Source: Craterostigma plantagineum (Eukaryota; Streptophyta; Magnoliopsida; Lamiales; Linderniaceae). Taken from it: a stretch of 64,000 nt of DNA. The DNA lies in NCBI GenBank assembly GCA_027422505.1, contig JAPQWV010000688.1:1-64000 (forward strand), in the 5' to 3' direction. A program made the translations under genes and the position numbers. Below the pieces are notes generated by a model. The model saw only the letters and a program-made list of their open reading frames with translations. It searched no databases and had not been told where the DNA came from. Positions 45,965 through 57,168 of this stretch are shown one piece after another (positions within the stretch are counted from its first letter, which is position 1; each line of letters starts with the position of its first letter).

Positions 45965-46365
45965 GGTCTTTACACATAAGTACCTATTTGGATAAAAACT
46001 TGTAATTTAGTAACTTGTCAGGATTTTTTTATATGTAGATACCTAACAGAATAAATTTTTTGCACATAGGTACCCGATCCCGAAAGTACACCATACAACA
46101 CATTTGGGTACCCTATATAACAGAAAATGGTATGACATATGCTATATTAGGTACGGCCTATGTAACACACAGGTATGCCGTAGGTACGACGTATGCTATA
46201 TTTAGGTACCCTATATCAACGTGTTATGGTACGCAATATACACACAGGAAAGTACTACATGACTAAAGAAACTGGTAAAAATTAAATCGGATACCTATCT
46301 ATAAAATTTTCTGACATGTGTACCTATGTATAAAAATTTTATCCAATTGGATATTTTTCTATAGG
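45965..46365. mobile_element. Element with diverged terminal inverted repeats of about 100 bp
   Basis: The left end (CACATAAGTACCTATTTGGA, then ACTTGTCAGGATTTTTTTA and GATACCTAACAGAATAAATT) matches the reverse complement of the right end (around 46285-46365). The middle contains short GGTACC/GTACG-type repeats. The structure suggests a foldback or MITE-type element. Target duplications were not resolved. Confidence 0.5.
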
Positions 46366-46379
46366 TTCACCTATACTAA

Positions 46380-46382
46380 TAC

Positions 46383-46442
<60 letters not shown>
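46380..46442. repeat. (ATT)n microsatellite
   Basis: About 20 uninterrupted ATT triplets next to the inverted-repeat element. Confidence 0.9.
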
Positions 46443-46853
46443 CAGCGAAAAACTCGTAACATGCTCAGCTTTGGATTTCGAAAACGGACCATTCGACACA
46501 GAATTTCAAATCTGACGAATTATAAGAGTTTGGATTTCCCTCAGATTTGGGCGAAATCGAAATCCAAACGGGCATCAGGATTTTTGGTCAACGGTTCCTT
46601 AAAATGTTTTGGCTAATTTATTGCATATGTTATTGCCATAACAATTTTTCTTGAAATGATTTCTTCAACCAAGATTCTCGACACAACTTTTTTTTATCAC
46701 ATAAGACAATTTATATGAAAAATAACATGCAATGCAAGGCCAATCCGTATATCGATCGAACTTCATCCATTTATACAAGAATATTTAGTTTATTTTACTG
46801 TCTGCGACGGATTATTATTCATCTGCAAGCATATTTTATTATCCCTTAGGGCC

Positions 46854-48258
46854 TTAAGGGTAAACTTCGATGAGGGACCTCGAGCCAAACGCGCCACGAA
46901 CAACATTATAATTTGCGAAACCTGCGTCTGAGAAAAGCTTTGCCCATTCCTTCTCTGTCCTTTCCTTTCCATTGACGCAAATCATTACAGCTAAATCAAA
47001 ATTGACCTGAGATTCATAAATGTCTCCATCTTTACTATCCACTACCATGTCGATTATTAACATTCTCCCACCATTGTTGATGAGTAATGATTCTTTGCAT
47101 TTCTTCAGTATTTTAAGGCATGCTTCGTCGTCCCAATCGTGTAACACCCACTGTTACAAAAAATAACTAAAATCAGAGTTTCACTCAAACCAAGTTTTTT
47201 TTTTTTGTATAAATACATATGATATACGCATATACCTTTACGAGAAGAATATCGGCAGGTGGTATCATCTCAAACATGTTGCCTCCAACATATATCGGAT
47301 TTCCATTATCATTACAATTATTAAATTTCAAGCCATCCACAACATGAGGAAGATCAAGAACCGTGCATCTCACCCTTGGGAAAGAACCAGCGATTGCTTT
47401 CGCCATATTACCTGTTTTTACTGATGGTTAAAATAAGCTCATTTACTTATAACAATTATTCACACATGCCATGAATGAACATTGAAAAGATTATGTGTAC
47501 CTTATAGTCTATGTTCATGATGATCGTCGCAAAAGAAAGACACTTTTGTGCAGGGTTTTTATATTAAATTAGTATATATATAGAGTACCTGTACCGCCTC
47601 CTACGTCCACTAATGTGTCGATCCCTTCAAAATATTCTCCGAATTTTCGAACAAAAACCCCACTCACAAGAGCAGAATCACGAGCCGTAGCATCGTGAAA
47701 CAACTGTGTAAGCCTCGAATCTTTAGAGAAGGCAGATTCCCAAATGCTTTCTCCATGCGCAGTTTCAAAAGGGGAGTGATCTCCAGTGAGCAATAACCAT
47801 TCGCTCAAGTTCTGCCATGGCTTAGTTAGGACAGGGTCCAAGAGAAGCTCAACAAGCGAATAAACGCTCATGGGCTCGTCTTTTAAAAGGAGTCGAGAAG
47901 CTGTTGTAAGAGAATAATAGCAGGCTTCTTCTTTTTCTTCGTTGGAGGTTATTATGGTGAAGAACTTGGCATGTACTAAAACGCGCATCATGCGACTAAG
48001 GCACTGGGATTTTTTGGAGTCGAGCTTTAGGGTTTTGGATAGAAGTGATAGTGACATGGGCTTGCCGTGTTTGTGAATTATGTCTGGTATGCTTAGTTCT
48101 ATCGCGGATTTCAGACACATGGATTTTTCGATGGCAAACATATGGTTCCATATGTGAGCCTGAGCTTGGAGGAGCTCCTCGTTTGAGCTGATTTCTTGTA
48201 GTAATTCTCCATCGTAAGATGATGAAGTCTTTCCCTTGATGATCTTCAGTAGTGACAT
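46854..48258 (-). CDS. Class II plant O-methyltransferase, tandem copy 2
   Basis: Three exons (48258-47589, 47411-47236, 47150-46854) encode 380 aa, with intron positions and phases identical to copy 1. The SAM motif LVDVGGGTGN, LDLPHVVDG and catalytic WVLHDWDDE are intact. Differences from copy 1 include loss of four residues in the Asn-rich loop before GNPIYVGG, and scattered substitutions in the N-terminal domain and near the substrate-facing helix (DLAVMICVNGKE against DLAVMAYINGKE). Both copies therefore look functional, and substitutions near the active site could alter substrate preference. The 3' flanks of both copies share CTTGAAATGATTTCTTCAA, so the duplication included downstream sequence. 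Confidence 0.93.
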
Positions 48259-48316
48259 GGATTTTATATATTCTTTTTTTCAGGTTTTGCTTCTAATTTC
48301 ATATACATAGGTAGGT

Positions 48317-48329
48317 GGTTATATAAAGG
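48317..48329 (-). promoter_or_regulatory. Putative TATA box of O-methyltransferase copy 2
   Basis: CCTTTATATAACC on the gene strand, about 60 bases before the start codon. It matches the copy 1 promoter block (shared GGTGGTTATATA). Confidence 0.55.
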
Positions 48330-49162
48330 CCTAACGTGCGTATTTGGAGTTGATGAGGTGACTTGGCATATAGGTGGTTTCTTGTAAATTATGGTGAAAG
48401 ATATAGTTATTGCTGTTTTCATGCTGCAAATATCCATATCAAAATCTTAATTATCATGTTACAATAAAAGGGCAATGGGCCCTATGTGTATTTGCTTCAA
48501 TTTCATATAATTTAATATATGTATCACTTAACTGCACATAGGTGAAATAAAATTAATATAATAAAATAATAACAACTATGCAATAATCCACATAGTTGAT
48601 GTAATGATCAATACACGTGATAGATGCTCTATTATGTCATTTTAATTTGAAACTACAATCTTCGGAAAGATTGATGAATAATCGTAGTAAATAAAGCTAG
48701 TTAACATATTAATGACAACATTAAAAGATCCTTCCTTACTATATAAAATGCATTTTGATTCGAGCGATGAATAATCCAAGTAAACCTTAGTTATTACTGA
48801 ACTTGATAGTCACATATCATAAGGTCTACGGTGTATATATGTTACGGTACGACGAGATTCATATGTTAAGATTGAGAAGAACGTAATTAAGTGTGTATTT
48901 AATCGAAGAAATGGTGATAATTTTCTTGGATCTAATACGAAACCCTAGAAATGGGTATATCGTTGTTGGGCCTAATTGTGAGTCGGGTCAGCAAAACCAA
49001 TGGACTGATATGCTACCGAACTCTGGAAATTATTACATCACAAACAGAAGTAAATACAGAGGATTTTATAAAACTCACCCCCCTACAAAAAACACATGAT
49101 TATGAAACTAAATCTTGATTCTCCATTACATGCCAAAACTAACAACTATCTCTTCTCCTTTT
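48330..49162. other. Promoter side of OMT copy 2 and 3' spacer, no gene seen
   Basis: The first 350 bases retain similarity to the upstream region of OMT copy 1 (for example ATCATGTTACAATAAA and TGCTCTATT-containing parts), then diverge. No gene seen. Confidence 0.5.
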
Positions 49163-49675
49163 TCACTCAAAATCAAATATATTACTACTACGATTTTCCT
49201 TCCTAAAGAGCGCAAAGTATCCAAGAACGGCACAGATAGCAGCAACAACGTTCCCTTCTTTGATCAAAACCCTTATCACAGACCCACTAATCTCAGCCGT
49301 CAATTTCTTTCCCTCGACGACGACATCTTTCCTGGGCTTCCCACAAAACGTCAGCAGCACTAGCACCGTGATCCACGTCACCACCGTCGCCGGCACCGCC
49401 ACGGCTAGAGCAGCCACCGCCGACAGAACGCCGAAGGCCAACCCTAACAACACGGATGCATACATAGCTCCCCAAGTGCTCGACGACGAGGAATTGTTCA
49501 GTTTGTACCATGTTAGGACAGCTTTGATTAGTTTCCACGAAAGAGATAGGAGGACTGCGTAGGCTGAGACGAAGAGGCAAGCCCACGTTCTTCTCTTGCT
49601 CGGCAGTTTGATGAGAAAATTACTGTTATTATTAACCGATGATGTGTTCTGCGATTCTCCTCCTTGGCTTTCCAT
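49163..49675 (-). CDS. Small multi-span membrane protein, conserved in plants, function unknown
   Basis: A single exon of 170 aa starting MESQGG; an ATG two codons upstream at 49681 is equally possible. After a polar Ser/Asn-rich N-terminus there are about four hydrophobic segments: TWACLFVSAYAVLLSLSW, then GAMYASVLLGLAFGVLSAV, a further AVAVPATVVTWITVLVLLTF, and the C-terminal VVAAICAVLGYFALF. A basic loop with GKPRKDVVVEGKKLTAEISG separates the last two. It looks like a conserved plant transmembrane protein, but I cannot assign a family or role. Confidence 0.78.
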   Translation of the reverse strand: MESQGGESQNTSSVNNNSNFLIKLPSKRRTWACLFVSAYAVLLSLSWKLIKAVLTWYKLNNSSSSSTWGAMYASVLLGLAFGVLSAVAALAVAVPATVVTWITVLVLLTFCGKPRKDVVVEGKKLTAEISGSVIRVLIKEGNVVAAICAVLGYFALFRKENRSSNIFDFE

Positions 49676-49915
49676 GAACAATCGGAGACGGGTCGGATCG
49701 GGTTTGGAGCTTGGACTTCGATTTATTGTGTCAGTGATTGATTAGATTAGATTCTCTTGTGTTTCGTTTCTTTAATGTGCTTTTTTCTTTCTTGGAAGTG
49801 TTTGAGATGTTTCCTCTGAGGACAGATAAGGTAGACGCGCTACGCGGCGCGTGGCAGAATGTAATTAAAGATTGCCTTCTGCTCTTCTCTTACATATGAA
49901 GCCATGGCCAATATA

Positions 49916-50646
49916 CTACAAATAAAAACACATCATCAAGCCAATCACTAAAATCGTCATCGCCATCTGCAATTTCGAACAAGCGAAGGCACTCATCGCC
50001 CCTAAGCTCGGCTGATTATTACGACGATCATCGCCGCCGCCGCCGCCGCCGCCGCCCTCGACGGGGACGACGTCGCTGCAGTCCAAGCCTTCCTTATCGT
50101 CCTTGCACAGAGCTGCGAACAGCCCAGGCGGATACTTACCGTACAGATTAACGTAGCTGAAGAACGTGTCGGCGCACGTTGTCGTAAGGTCGTTGATCTC
50201 GTCTTTCACCGGGCAAAGAAGCTGCTTTAACGGCGTGCAGCATAGCTCCGGCGTGTAGTTCGGCCCTTTGCATTTGCTCGTAATCACAGTGTAGTTCATG
50301 TTCTCCAAATCCAATGGGCAAGCTGCCGTTCGATCGAATCGAAGAATTAGATAAAGATTTCTTTATGTAATATCAATTCGAAAAAATGGAACGAAAAAAA
50401 AGGGATTTACTCTTTTTCTGCTGCAGAAGGCTACGGTGGCCTACCGATGTAAATGAGCCATGGGCGTCATCATCTGTTGATCGATCACGAAAAATAAATT
50501 GTGATGTTTTTTTTTCTTCTTTTATTAGAAAAGTTGGAAGAAATCTACGATGGGTAAAATGTGATATTACTTGAGATGAATGATGAGGACGAAAATCCAA
50601 CGAGAAGGAAGAAAAGACACGTCTGTAATGATTTTCTTGATTCCAT
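49916..50646 (-). CDS. LLG1: LORELEI-like GPI-anchored protein (LLG1 type)
   Basis: Three exons (50646-50571, 50473-50411, 50322-49916) encode 181 aa. The short first exon supplies the signal peptide (SLQTCLFFLLVGFSSSSFIS). Exon 2 encodes the linker ending RSLLQQKK. The mature domain has the family cysteines: TCPLDLENMNYTVITSKC, ELCC, LLCP, TTCAD, ALCK and LDCS, plus NLYGKYPPGLFA. A Gly-rich linker and hydrophobic tail indicate GPI-anchor attachment. LLG1/LRE proteins chaperone and co-receive RALF peptides with FERONIA-type receptor kinases at the plasma membrane. The Gly run (eight codons of GCC/GCG complement) is a small expansion that may vary between alleles. Confidence 0.9.
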
Positions 50647-51065
50647 TGATTGTTTTCTTCGTCGTCTTCTTCCTTAGGGGAGATGTGAATGATCCCAAGT
50701 TTAGTCTCCAAATTGTTGGAACCTTTTTCATGTAATTGTTTTTCTTAGTAATGTCTTATTTTTCCATGATTGTAGGAGGAATTCGTTTAACTTCTGGTGA
50801 GAAAAGAATATGGAAATGAATGGCAATGCAAGAAGGGCTTTTGTCTTTTGATCTCATCCAAACATGCAATACAACTGTTTGAAATAAACCTCGTAACCAA
50901 ATACAAACGAACATACAATTCAACAACAACAGAAAAGGATTCCTTCAGTATTGATCTCACCAATTAATCCGTTTTTTCAGCAATAACCTTGCTAGAAACA
51001 GAGGTTTTCAAGAACTGCCACTCGTTGTCAGCAAAACCGTTCTTCTGTATAAGGTTAAGTGATTA
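50647..51065. other. Spacer between LLG and DTW genes, no gene seen
   Basis: The promoter of the LLG-like gene and the 3' UTR of the DTW-domain gene share this short interval. Confidence 0.5.
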
Positions 51066-52824
51066 CTAGCAGATATCGGTGTTGTGCCTTTCTTTTCGAG
51101 AGATGGATCTTCCCATCCTTAGCCTTCGAGAGGTAAGCGATTCTAACAGAACCTCTAATCCCATCCCAATAGCTTCGGCTTGTTTGTCTAGCTCAAAGCA
51201 ACTAAACTCTGCTATTTGATGGAGTTCGCAGAGTAAGCCCATCGCTGCAGCTGCTGTACACGTTCGATCCCACGATGGTTGAGGCCTAATGCGATCAAAA
51301 TCGAATCATATTTACTTTTAATTATGAGCAATTATATGTATGATACTAAACAAATTATACCTCAGTTTATGCATCAACGAAACGCCATTGTTCAATGATA
51401 GGCACGAAAGTCCCTTCCCACCCCATATTAATTCAGCTTGGTCCTGCATATACTCACATCACAGATTACTATTCTTCTGTATGAGATATTTCCTATGTGT
51501 TTGAAAAGGTGGGATTTCGTCAAGAAAAGCTACCTGCAAACGCCTGAACATTGCACTTGAATTGCTCCAAGTACCATCGATCAGAATGAAGTGCATGGTT
51601 TGTTTTCCACTCTCCTACGCAGATATTACAAGATATACATACACTTTCTACATGCTTTTGTGTCTCAAGACATAGCATTATGTGTAGATGTAAGATTGAA
51701 TTATTACGGGGATTGATTGGCTTTCGTTGTTTGTGGAAAGTTTGCAACTAATACCATCCTTAATGGACTGTGTACCTTCTTCCCCGTTGCTTGGATAAAG
51801 GCACCATACATTGTCTCTGCCTGAAAATAATCTAAATTATATCATGAAGGTGTAGTTATCAATCTTGACATCATCGGTAATTACCTGCTCGATTAAATTC
51901 ATCCCACATAATCTTTTCATGCTCTGTAATTCCAAATAGACACAATGTTGCAGCTTGAAGGCCAAAGATTTGCCACAGTAACTTACCTGTATTGTTCTGT
52001 CTTAAAAAATCCTGCAAATCGAACCCTTTTTCTGTCGAAATAATCGCAACGAAATAACAGATAGTTTCTGAATCAACATTTTAAGTACCTTTGGATGCAT
52101 ATACAGCCAGAAATGCACATGATTCCACAGGGGAAACATCGTAAGTCTCGAACACATGCAATCTTCCATTGGAAGCCAGCACTGTAAGATAATTGGAAAA
52201 ATAGAAGGACCATATGAGGAGAATCGAAGCATATATCCAGTATCAAACATGGATGACAAAGATGTTATGTTCATGGGTACCTTTTGGCAAAGATAACCTC
52301 GACTTCCAAGTAGCCGACATGCTATCTGTCGAGCTGAAAAAAATTGGATTTTTTCTTCATTACCTACTAAAGATGCATATTTAGCTCTATGCTTCTTGTC
52401 CTCTTGCACCTTGAATTCTCCCTGAAACTTGATACAAACTTTATCAAAAACCCCAGCTAAGAATCAAACAGCTACTGGTCAAATGAACAAGAGAAACACG
52501 AGGTAATACACAGAAGCAACATTCTTAACAATATCAAAGAAGTAAAGCAAAGTTTGAGTTTTTCAGGTCCCCTTGATAGAGATCAATCTCAAAGGTAAAT
52601 GTTCGATAAAAGATCAATCACTTCACCGATAACTTTCCGTGGTTGCCACCGAATTTCATCTGGGAATCAATCTGTTTCTCCAAAAGCTTCAATTCTTGAA
52701 TGACTTGGACAACCATTGACGGCACGGGAGACATTGTGCCCCAACCTTGCCATTCTTGGACACTGATTGGCGATGGAATTTCTTCTTGAACTATTGATGA
52801 TTGGGACTTTGAGATTGTGCCCAT
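51066..52824 (-). CDS. DTW-domain protein, probable tRNA-uridine aminocarboxypropyltransferase
   Basis: Eight exons (52824-52627, 52421-52281, 52181-52089, 52011-51885, 51820-51708, 51614-51534, 51443-51361, 51285-51066) encode 351 aa. The DTW/TDD domain shows the metal-binding cysteines in YLCQKCWLPMEDCMC. Further blocks are MFPLWNHVHFWLYMHPKDF, RQNNTGKLLWQIFG and VWCLYPS, followed by the D-G-T-W motif ILIDGTWSNS and RPQPSWDRTCTAAAA. DTWD/TapT enzymes transfer the aminocarboxypropyl group of SAM to uridines in the D- or variable loop of tRNA (acp3U). The role here is by family. Exon 2 has two possible acceptors six bases apart (52421 or 52427), adding Phe-Gln. The start is the first true ATG. 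Confidence 0.9.
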
Positions 52825-53190
52825 GCGACGGATTAGAGCTTTGCTTGGTGGTTTATGCTGGCGATGAAACAAGAGGGGGGGGCTTTAGGGCTCAACACGG
52901 TGGACTTTGGAGGGGAAAGGAACATCCTTTTCTTTTTCGGTCTGTGCTTTTATTTATTTATTTGTTATTACTATTTTGGTATTCCAACAGTAATGTAATG
53001 TAAGGAACATAGGGTGACATTGTCGCTTAGAGAAGATATTGGATAACTTGGAAATTTTAATCGCATTTTTGGGATTCATTTTTGGCCCTTTATTTTGTAA
53101 ATATAAGGTGGTGGTATTGAATTATCTTGGTGTTGTATACAATGGAAAATTAAGGAAAAAAAAAGTAACATGAAAACATACAAAAATTAG
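52825..53190. other. Intergenic spacer, no gene seen
   Basis: Promoter of the DTW gene and 3' UTR of the CPBP protease gene. Confidence 0.5.
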
Positions 53191-54704
53191 CTACGTTGAT
53201 GTAAGAGAAAACAAGATCAAAGCATTATACAAGGAGTGTAAGAGTATGGACGAGCCCAAATTCCCCGACCAACAATAAGAGCAGCCAAGAAATAACCCAA
53301 CGACGAAAAGCTGCAGAAAATTCTCGCCGGAGAAATGAGACGCACTGAACGCAATCGAACTGACGATAACCGCCCGTCGCCAGCTCATCTCTGAGGCGAG
53401 AGACGTAAGAAGAAAGCCTCGATACACAATTTCTTCTAACAGAGGCGTTACAATGCAGTATACGAGTGCGCAGGCTATTTCAGAGCTTGGCCCGCTCGAT
53501 AGGATCTCCTTGAGAATGGGATCGTCGTTCATGTCCTATAGTGATGTTATGTATTATAACATTACGACTGTATCGAAGAAAAAGGATAAGTTTTTATTTT
53601 TCAGAAACTAATGGATGGATCACCTTGGGACCGAGAAATCTGTCAGCAACGTACGAGGTTGTGAAGATCAGCGAAAGAAGAAGCACGAAGCCCGCTGCTG
53701 ATGAAAGAAACCAGCTTCTTTTATGGGAAGATTTGCCCGTGTTAAAGAAATCGAGAATGTCGTAATGAGACGAATTTCGCAGCAGCAGCAGCACAATGCC
53801 GAGCTCCAATGTCTGTATTGCGAGTATCAGAAAGGCCTGCGAAAGAATTTCATTAGAGCCGAGGTGTGATTACTTAAAAGTTCATCCACTTATTGTCATC
53901 ATCTATGAGTGAGAAAGGAAATGCCCTTTTTTTTCCTAACCTGAATCTGAGGTTCAAGAATGGGCTGGTGCAAGATCTTTGAAGCTGCAGAAATTCCGCC
54001 GAAACTCAAAGGGACGTGGATGGTAAATATATAAAACCCCATCGAGCTCCACACGGTACCAATATCGCTTCGAAAATCTGTTTTGAGATTCGAGAAACCC
54101 TGGAAAATATTGCTGTTGCTGAGTAAGGAAACTGAAATAGCAGGTGATTAGAATATGTTTGTGGATGTTGCTTGAGTTTGCAAAAAAACGAACTTAGCTA
54201 AAATGAATCACTTTAAAAACAGCAATATCTTCAGTAAATCACTATCTTGAATTTCCTCGAGCAAATGTCATTTCTTGGTGAAACATATCGCCGAACACCT
54301 TATGTGCTCTAGTGACCACACAGTAGCTCACTTCAAGAATACTTGAAAAAACAGAGGCGTTGACTACCATAAAAGAATCAGATATTAATGAAACCCATAC
54401 AATTCTGCACAAGTTCTATGATGAAACTAATGAACACCTGGTGGGATTCTGAAGTTCTTTCACGTTTGACGCAGCGACATTTGAAAGAAGACGATGATAA
54501 CTCTCCGATTCTTTCACGCTTGATGCAGCGAAATTCGAAAGAAGACGATAATAACTCTCCGATTCTTTCACGCTTGATGCAGCGAAATTTGGAAGAAGAC
54601 GATGATAACGCTCTGTTGTATCTGAACCATTCGCGAAAATTTGTGCCTGTTAATGACATTATGAGAGGTTGATACCTAAGCGTCTTCATAGACTCAACGT
54701 TCAA
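53191..54704 (-). CDS. CPBP/CAAX-type intramembrane protease, probably plastid-targeted
   Basis: Four exons (54704-54438, 54099-53941, 53836-53624, 53535-53191) encode about 327 aa; starting at the internal ATG at 54659 gives about 312. The N-terminus is Ser/Arg-rich and lacks acidic residues at first, like a transit peptide. The rest has several membrane spans (GFYIFTIHVPLSFGGI, TLELGIVLLLL, WFLSSAAGFVLLLSLIF). The Abi/CPBP motif follows: LEEIVYRGFLL with the EExxxR signature, AFSASHFSGENFLQLF and NLGSSILLHSLYNALIL. It is most like the Arabidopsis At1g14270 type. Such proteins are putative glutamic-type membrane proteases; substrates are unknown. The splice from exon 1 to exon 2 was chosen because it keeps phase 0. 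Exon 1 holds three 54-bp repeats. Confidence 0.82.
54453..54614 (-). repeat. Three tandem 54-bp repeats within the CPBP gene first exon
   Basis: Units at about 54453-54506, 54507-54560 and 54561-54614 each encode about 18 residues of the form SSSxxRCxKRERxxE. All three keep the frame and have no stop. Units two and three are nearly identical; unit one is more diverged. Confidence 0.85.
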
Positions 54705-54851
54705 ATCTACTTTGGAGCTAACATCTATATCATATTTACTGCGAAGTTATCCATTCCAATCTTATAGAAGCAATAACAAATCAAACTCATAAAATCACTC
54801 ATAGTATACTTGGAAAAATGCAAGACATGAAAAAAAATAATTTGTCAAATA

Positions 54852-54924
54852 TGTTGCTGCCCAGGATCGAACTGGGGACCTTTAGTGTGTAAGACTAACG
54901 TGATAACCACTACACCACAGCAAC
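54852..54924 (-). tRNA. tRNA-Val (anticodon TAC)
   Basis: A 73-nt cloverleaf on the minus strand. The acceptor stem GTTGCTG pairs with CAGCAAC, followed by discriminator A. The D arm contains TGGTTATCAC. The anticodon stem TTAGT/ACTAA closes a loop with TAC. The T arm contains GGTTCGATCC-type sequence (CAGTTCGATCCTG). No intron. The body matches plant nuclear tRNA-Val. Confidence 0.93.
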
Positions 54925-55182
54925 AGACATTTACTTTTTTATTATATTTTATTCTCAACAAATTGTAGTGTCTTATCTCTCCAAAACCATTTCCAACAGC
55001 AACAACGTTGACATTTGTTTCTTCATTCGTTTGATTTGACAACTTCAAGAACCCTAACTCTGTCATCCGACCGCTCGAGTTAGGGCTATTTCTCTCCGAT
55101 TTCCTCGATTCTTATCGATTGCCAATCTGAATAAAATCCACATTTCTCCCATTTGATAACCTGAAACAAAAATTAAGTAAAT

Positions 55183-56464
55183 ATGGGTCGTTTGGCGCGC
55201 AGCTGCATGCAATCAATACTAAAGCTGGTGAATTCGGGTTTGGGAATGTTCGGTGTCGCGATGATCGTCTACGCTCTTTGGATGCTCAGAACATGGCTTC
55301 GCCACGACGAATCATCTATCGCCCCTATTCCCTGGTATGTAATTTTTCTGGTTATTCGACTTCGAGCGACCCTTGTCTTCATCTGCAACCATATTTTGTG
55401 AATCTTTTGTTCTTTTTTTTTTTCCTTCTTTATCAAATTGGAGGTTTATATACACAATACTTGGCCTCGGGGCTGCTTTGTGCGTAATAACGTGTTCGGG
55501 CCATATAGCAGCCGAGACGGTTAATGGATGTTGCCTTTACATTGTATCCTGATCATATATTATTGGTTTGGTATCATTATCGTTATGGTTGGAATTCTTG
55601 GCGTGTTTAATATCTATGGTGTCTGGTAATCTTATGATCAAGATATTGGAATCCTTGTCATTACCTCAACCATTCTTTTGTTCGATCATGGACCAATTCT
55701 ATTCGATCGAATTTGTTTCTCTATTTATCATTTTCTTGACGACCCAAGCATATGAATTCCATGCCCGTTGTTGGCCTTAATGGGAATTAGTACATGGTCT
55801 TTGTCTTTCTGATTTTTGTCTTAGAAGCAGCAGTCACTGCAGATGTATTCTTAAATCGCAACTGGGAGGAGGTAAGTTTCGATCTAGCATGATCCTCTTT
55901 CACAAATACCAATATTTGGAGGTTAATATATGTCACGTGACATCGTAGGACTTCCCTGCTGACCCAAGTGGGAATTTTGCTAACCTAAAGCACTTCATAA
56001 AGGAGAACTTCGACATATGCAAATGGATTGGATTGACAGTAGTTGCCTTACAGGTGCGATCATCCAACATTCATTCCTGATGTCCATGCAGTATAAGAAT
56101 TTTAACGCCTGGTAATTCACATGCTAGTCTAAAATATGAAGATAGATGGGAACATACCTAAAGCAGAAGCTAATTGGAAACTCTAAACTCTGTCTATCGG
56201 AAAGATGAGCCATGTGTAAGACTTTGTGGTGGTGGTGATGGTTTCGTTTCGCAGGGATCAAGTATGTTATTAGCTATGATTCTCAAAGCTTTAGGACCGC
56301 ACCCTGAGAGGTATTACGAGAGCGATGACGAGTACCTGCCTGAACGAGTGCCATTGCTGAAGAGCTACAATCCTCCCCAAGCCTATGTTGTTAGTGATCA
56401 GCCATATGGAGAAAAACGCGATGCTTGGAATGCAAGAATTAATAGTAAGGTGCGGTTATCGTAG
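55183..56464 (+). CDS. Tetraspanin (TET18/19, TOM2A-related)
   Basis: Five exons (55183-55334, 55444-55543, 55791-55871, 55949-56053, 56255-56464) encode 215 aa. Four membrane spans are visible: [52 protein letters not shown] and a fourth starting IGLTVVALQ and continuing [11 protein letters not shown]. The extracellular loop is short ([16 protein letters not shown], ending DICKW), as in the small plant group near TOM2A. The C-terminal tail is cytosolic and polar. Tetraspanins organise membrane microdomains; TOM2A-type members were found as host factors for tobamovirus replication. The last residues after NSK read through a possible donor and are uncertain. Confidence 0.88.
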
Positions 56465-57168
56465 ATGGATAGATTGATCTTTTTCATCGCTTGCTTTTAT
56501 CCAAGATCTGAATCTTTCCTCTTTATGTCCTTGCCAGGTTAGCAGATGATCACAAATTTGTGCTTTAGTCGTCAATAATTTGAAATGAACTAGTGATTAT
56601 TGAATGTTTATTGTTCGTGATTAGTGTGGATTTGTGATGTGCGGACAACTTGTAATGCAATGCCTTGCTTTTGCTTCTATAGTATGTTATATGACTTTGT
56701 ATAGGAGAATGCCATGGCCCAAGGAATCCCCGCATCATTCTTGATAAATTAAAGTGCTAAAATATTCTATTAATATCAAAATTAATATATTTTTCTCGTC
56801 TCCTCTCACGATAACTAACACTTGGTCAAAAATAAATGTAGACGAGAATTCCATGTGGATTCTTCTCATTTACTTGTAGAGACTGATGGGGATTCTTCGA
56901 TGGTGTGCATGCACGTTCCTAAAATCATCCCCAGAATTCTCAAATCAGTGTATTATCACAGTATGGAATAACGCAATCATAAAGATAAATTGGAGAATAC
57001 GTTATTCCATGAAGATTTATTGTCTTAGGATAGTAACGTATGGAAAAATATTCTCGAATTATTTTTCTTTTTTTTCCACTCTTACTCAAAATACTACTAT
57101 AAAAGGAGGCCTAATTAATAAGTTACTGTTCCAAATAACGATCGACGAAGAACAGCGCGCGCGCAGCC
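56465..57168. other. Spacer between tetraspanin and PRP6-like copy
   Basis: No gene seen. TATAAAAG at 57098-57105 lies about 70 bases before the ATG of the PRP6-like copy, so some promoter-like sequence is retained. Confidence 0.45.
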
